22,925 nucleotides of DNA. Origin: UBA11524 sp045591175 (GTDB lineage Bacteria; Bacillota; Clostridia; Christensenellales; Aristaeellaceae). The notes below the pieces were generated by a model. That model did no database searches. It was not told the origin of the DNA and saw only the letters and a list, made by a program, of their open reading frames with translations. Where the stretch lies: positions 1 through 22,925 of the forward strand of contig JAZNSI010000021.1 in assembly GCA_045591175.1 (NCBI GenBank). The letters run 5' to 3'. The position numbers were made by a program, and so were the translations under genes. Shown piece after piece: positions 20,829-22,925 of this stretch (its first letter is position 1; every line of letters starts with the position of its first letter).

Positions 20829-20857
20829 ATTATACCATGATTCGCGGGGAAGGGCAA
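20829..20857 (-). promoter_or_regulatory. Promoter of the phosphonate operon
   Basis: Minus-strand TTGCCC (20857-20852), 17-bp spacer, perfect TATAAT (20834-20829) with extended TGG. The ATGGTATAATG core is identical to that of the metal ABC operon promoter. Confidence 0.78.
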
Positions 20858-20861
20858 TAAG

Positions 20862-20891
20862 AAAAACCGCCGTGCGGCATGCACAGCGGTT
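20862..20891 (-). terminator. Terminator of the capA operon
   Basis: AACCGC-T-GTGC pairs with GCAC-G-GCGGTT around a 5-nt loop, followed on the minus strand by a U run, 7 nt after the CapA-family stop. It lies 4 bp from the -35 box of the phosphonate promoter. Confidence 0.88.
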
Positions 20892-20898
20892 GTTGGAT

Positions 20899-22071
20899 TT
20901 ACTTCGTCACCGGCCACGCCAGCGGATACTCATCCACCGCATAGTCGCAATGCTTGCGGCCGTTCTCCTTCAGCGTGTTCAGGATGCCGTCGATGGTGGA
21001 TTCCTTCGTCAGCACGGTGGGGATGAAGTCATTCTTGTCCGCGCGGGAGGAAATGCGGATGGGGATGATGATGAAGCCCTCGTTGCTGATCTCCTGACCG
21101 TTCTCGCCCTCGCGGATGCGGAAGCGGGTCTGGAACAAGTAGGAGGTCATGTCACTGGGCTTGGAATGGCCCGCGAAGCAGAAATTGCCCAGGCTGTAGC
21201 AGATGTACACGCCCTTGTACTGCTCGATGGGCTGGATACGGTGGCTGTGATGGCCCAGCACCAGGTCAGCGCCGGAATCCACTGCCAGGCGGCCCATTTT
21301 GATCTGATTGTCCGTGGGGTAGTACCATTTTTCGTTGCCCCAGTGGAAGTTGACGATCACGATGGGGTAGAGCGCCTTGGCGGCCTGGATGTCCGCGGGC
21401 ACCGTATCCCATAGCTGCTCGTAACGGTCGATGCACAGATAGGACAGCATGGCAATTTGAACGCCCTTGACCTCGATCACGCCCAGCTCGCCGCCGCCGG
21501 ACCACACCACGCCCGCGTTGGACAGATGGGTCTGGGTCTCAATGTAGGCGTCCTCGCCATGATCCATGGTGTGGTTGTTGTCCAGCGCCACGGCCTCAAT
21601 GCCGTTCTCCGTCAGCATATTGACGTACTCCGGCGGCGCGGAGAAGAGGAACTGGTTGTTCTTCTTGGAGGAGGGCACATAGGTGCTCTCGGTCAGCGTG
21701 CCTTCGAAGTTGACGATGGTCAGGTCGTCCGCCAGCAGAACATCGCGGATGTTCTTCATCGCGAACTGGTAATCGCCGCCGTGCTTCTTCAGCTCGGTGT
21801 CCCAGATATTGGAGGACTTGCGGGAGTCGCCGCCGACGGTGAAGTCGCCGGCAGCGGTGATGGTGATGAGGATGGAGCCGTCCGCCTCGTAGATGCTTTC
21901 CACTGCGGGCGCATCCACATCGACGGCTTCATCCACGTCGATGAAGATGTCCGCCGCAAAGGAGGGGTCGATCTCGCTCAGCGCGCCCTCCAGCGTCCAG
22001 TCGTCCTCCTCGGCAAAGGCGGAGCAGCACAGCAGCATCAGGGCGATCAGCAGCAGGGTGAATTTACGCAT
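20899..22071 (-). CDS. Secreted CapA family protein (PGA_cap metallophosphatase-like)
   Basis: This 390-aa protein has a signal peptide (cleavage after AFA, residue 20), an acidic linker, and a CapA domain: ITAAGDFTVGGD, NFEGTLTES, LDNNHTMDHG, NFHWGNE, LGHHSHRIQPIE and SLGNFCF, which supply the metal ligands of a calcineurin-like phosphoesterase. CapA proteins are linked to poly-gamma-glutamate or other capsule assembly, though many stand-alone members have no known substrate. No capB/capC genes are visible. GGAGG lies about 12 nt before the ATG. The aminotransferase gene ends 37 nt upstream without a terminator, so they are likely cotranscribed. Confidence 0.9.
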   Translation of the reverse strand: MRKFTLLLIALMLLCCSAFAEEDDWTLEGALSEIDPSFAADIFIDVDEAVDVDAPAVESIYEADGSILITITAAGDFTVGGDSRKSSNIWDTELKKHGGDYQFAMKNIRDVLLADDLTIVNFEGTLTESTYVPSSKKNNQFLFSAPPEYVNMLTENGIEAVALDNNHTMDHGEDAYIETQTHLSNAGVVWSGGGELGVIEVKGVQIAMLSYLCIDRYEQLWDTVPADIQAAKALYPIVIVNFHWGNEKWYYPTDNQIKMGRLAVDSGADLVLGHHSHRIQPIEQYKGVYICYSLGNFCFAGHSKPSDMTSYLFQTRFRIREGENGQEISNEGFIIIPIRISSRADKNDFIPTVLTKESTIDGILNTLKENGRKHCDYAVDEYPLAWPVTK

Positions 22072-22108
22072 TGGTGGTTTTACCTCCGGAAAGGGATTTG
22101 CAGCCGGA

Positions 22109-22925
22109 TCACTTGAGGCCCTTGACGAAGGCCTCCATGCGCTCCAGGGCGATGTTGAGCTTGTCGATGCCGGTGGCGTAGGAGCAGCGGATATGGCCCT
22201 CGCCGGATGCGCCGAAGGCCGTGCCGGGCACACAGGCGATCTTGTGCTCCATCAGCAGGCGATTGCAGAATTCCTCGCTGGTCAGTCCGGTGGACTTGAT
22301 GGACGGGAACACATAGAATGCGCCGCGGGGCTCGAAGCAGTCAAGGCCCATCGCGCGGAAGCCCTCGACCATCAGCCTGCGGCGTCGGTCGTAGCTCTCG
22401 CGCATCTTGCGCACGTCCTCATAGTCGTTCAGGCGGCCGTTTTGAAGCGCCTCCAGCGCGGCCACCTGGCTCATACGGCTGGCGCACATAATGCCGTACT
22501 GGTGGATCTTGAGCATCACGGAGATGATCGCCTCCGGGCCGCAGGCGAAGCCCACACGCCAGCCGGTCATGGCAAAGGCCTTCGAAAAGCCGTTGAGGGT
22601 GATGGTGTAGTCCCACATGCCGGGCAGGGAGGCAAAGGACACATGCTGCCGCCCGCCGTAGGTGAGCTCGGCGTAGATCTCGTCGTTGAGCACCATGATC
22701 TGCTTTTCCCGGACGACCTCGGCGATGGCCTCGAGGTCTTCCTTCTCCATGATGCCGCCGGTGGGGTTGTTAGGGTAGGGCAGGATGAGGCACTTTGTCC
22801 TCGGGGTGATGGCCTTGCGCAGGGCCTCGGGGGTCAGCCGGAACTCGTCCTCCGCCTTGGTTTCGATGCCCACGGGGGTGCCGCCTGCGAAAATGACGCT
22901 GGGGGAGTAGCTGACATAGCTGGGC
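22109..22925 (-). CDS. Class I/II PLP-dependent aminotransferase, 5' partial
   Basis: The frame continues past the right edge, so only the C-terminal 271 residues are seen; a GTG at 22873 is internal. Fold-type I features are clear: PYPNNPTGG, NDEIYAELTYGG (PLP aspartate and tyrosine), the Schiff-base lysine in NGFSKAFAMTGWRVG, and the carboxylate-binding arginine in HIRCSYAT. It resembles aspartate/aromatic aminotransferases rather than the class V AEP transaminase PhnW. Whether it serves the nearby phosphonate operon is unknown; a terminator and a promoter separate them. Confidence 0.92.
   Translation of the reverse strand, partial: PSYVSYSPSVIFAGGTPVGIETKAEDEFRLTPEALRKAITPRTKCLILPYPNNPTGGIMEKEDLEAIAEVVREKQIMVLNDEIYAELTYGGRQHVSFASLPGMWDYTITLNGFSKAFAMTGWRVGFACGPEAIISVMLKIHQYGIMCASRMSQVAALEALQNGRLNDYEDVRKMRESYDRRRRLMVEGFRAMGLDCFEPRGAFYVFPSIKSTGLTSEEFCNRLLMEHKIACVPGTAFGASGEGHIRCSYATGIDKLNIALERMEAFVKGLK

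Noticed and set aside
20899..22071. Poly-gamma-glutamate capsule locus
   Set aside because: Only a CapA-family protein is present; capB, capC and capD are absent, so no capsule operon can be claimed.

Overview
The window looks like a chromosomal segment of a GC-rich, Gram-positive anaerobe of the Bacillota, probably a gut or rumen Clostridia lineage (Christensenellales-like is a guess). The support is a sortase-anchored surface protein with FctA/Cna-B domains, DUF1292 and DUF896 proteins, strong AGGAGG ribosome binding sites, sigma-A promoters with 17-bp spacers, and many intrinsic terminators. I see no rRNA, tRNA, transposase, phage gene or CRISPR array.

Layout, left to right. (1) 1-3314, plus strand: the 3' end of a large LPXTG-type repeat protein, then a low-molecular-weight protein tyrosine phosphatase. 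(2) 3320-5290: a minus-strand DUF1292 gene; a 350-bp gap that contains a strong plus-strand promoter, several hairpins and a terminator but no ORF (candidate small RNA); then a minus-strand MarR regulator overlapping a flavin-reductase-like gene. (3) 5293-8905, minus strand: a tight operon of a GT2-GtrA fusion, a 51-aa membrane peptide, a secreted phosphodiester glycosidase, an Lgt-fold membrane protein lacking key Lgt residues, and a DUF896 protein. (4) 8948-11274: ybaK, divergent from a CofE-like ligase plus a secreted metallo-beta-lactamase-fold protein. (5) 11282-16341, minus strand: a metal ABC transporter (ATPase and permease, no binding protein) followed by a putative glycosyltransferase and two exported proteins. 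(6) rpiB and a convergent small membrane-anchored protein. (7) 17546-20857, minus strand: a compact phosphonate operon of phosphonopyruvate decarboxylase, a sugar-phosphate-type nucleotidyltransferase, and PEP mutase fused to a TagD-like cytidylyltransferase domain. (8) 20862-22925, minus strand: a secreted CapA-family metallophosphatase and the 3' part of a class I aminotransferase.

Many genes concern the cell surface: pilin-like stalk protein, lipid-linked glycosyl transfer, phosphodiester glycosidase, CapA, and a phosphonate pathway whose two nucleotidyltransferases suggest activation for transfer to a glycan or lipid. The best candidates for something undescribed are the GT2-GtrA / micropeptide / NAGPA / Lgt-like operon, the minimal phosphonate-activation operon, and the candidate RNA at 3955-4132. 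All functional calls come from motif reading by eye; no database search was run.
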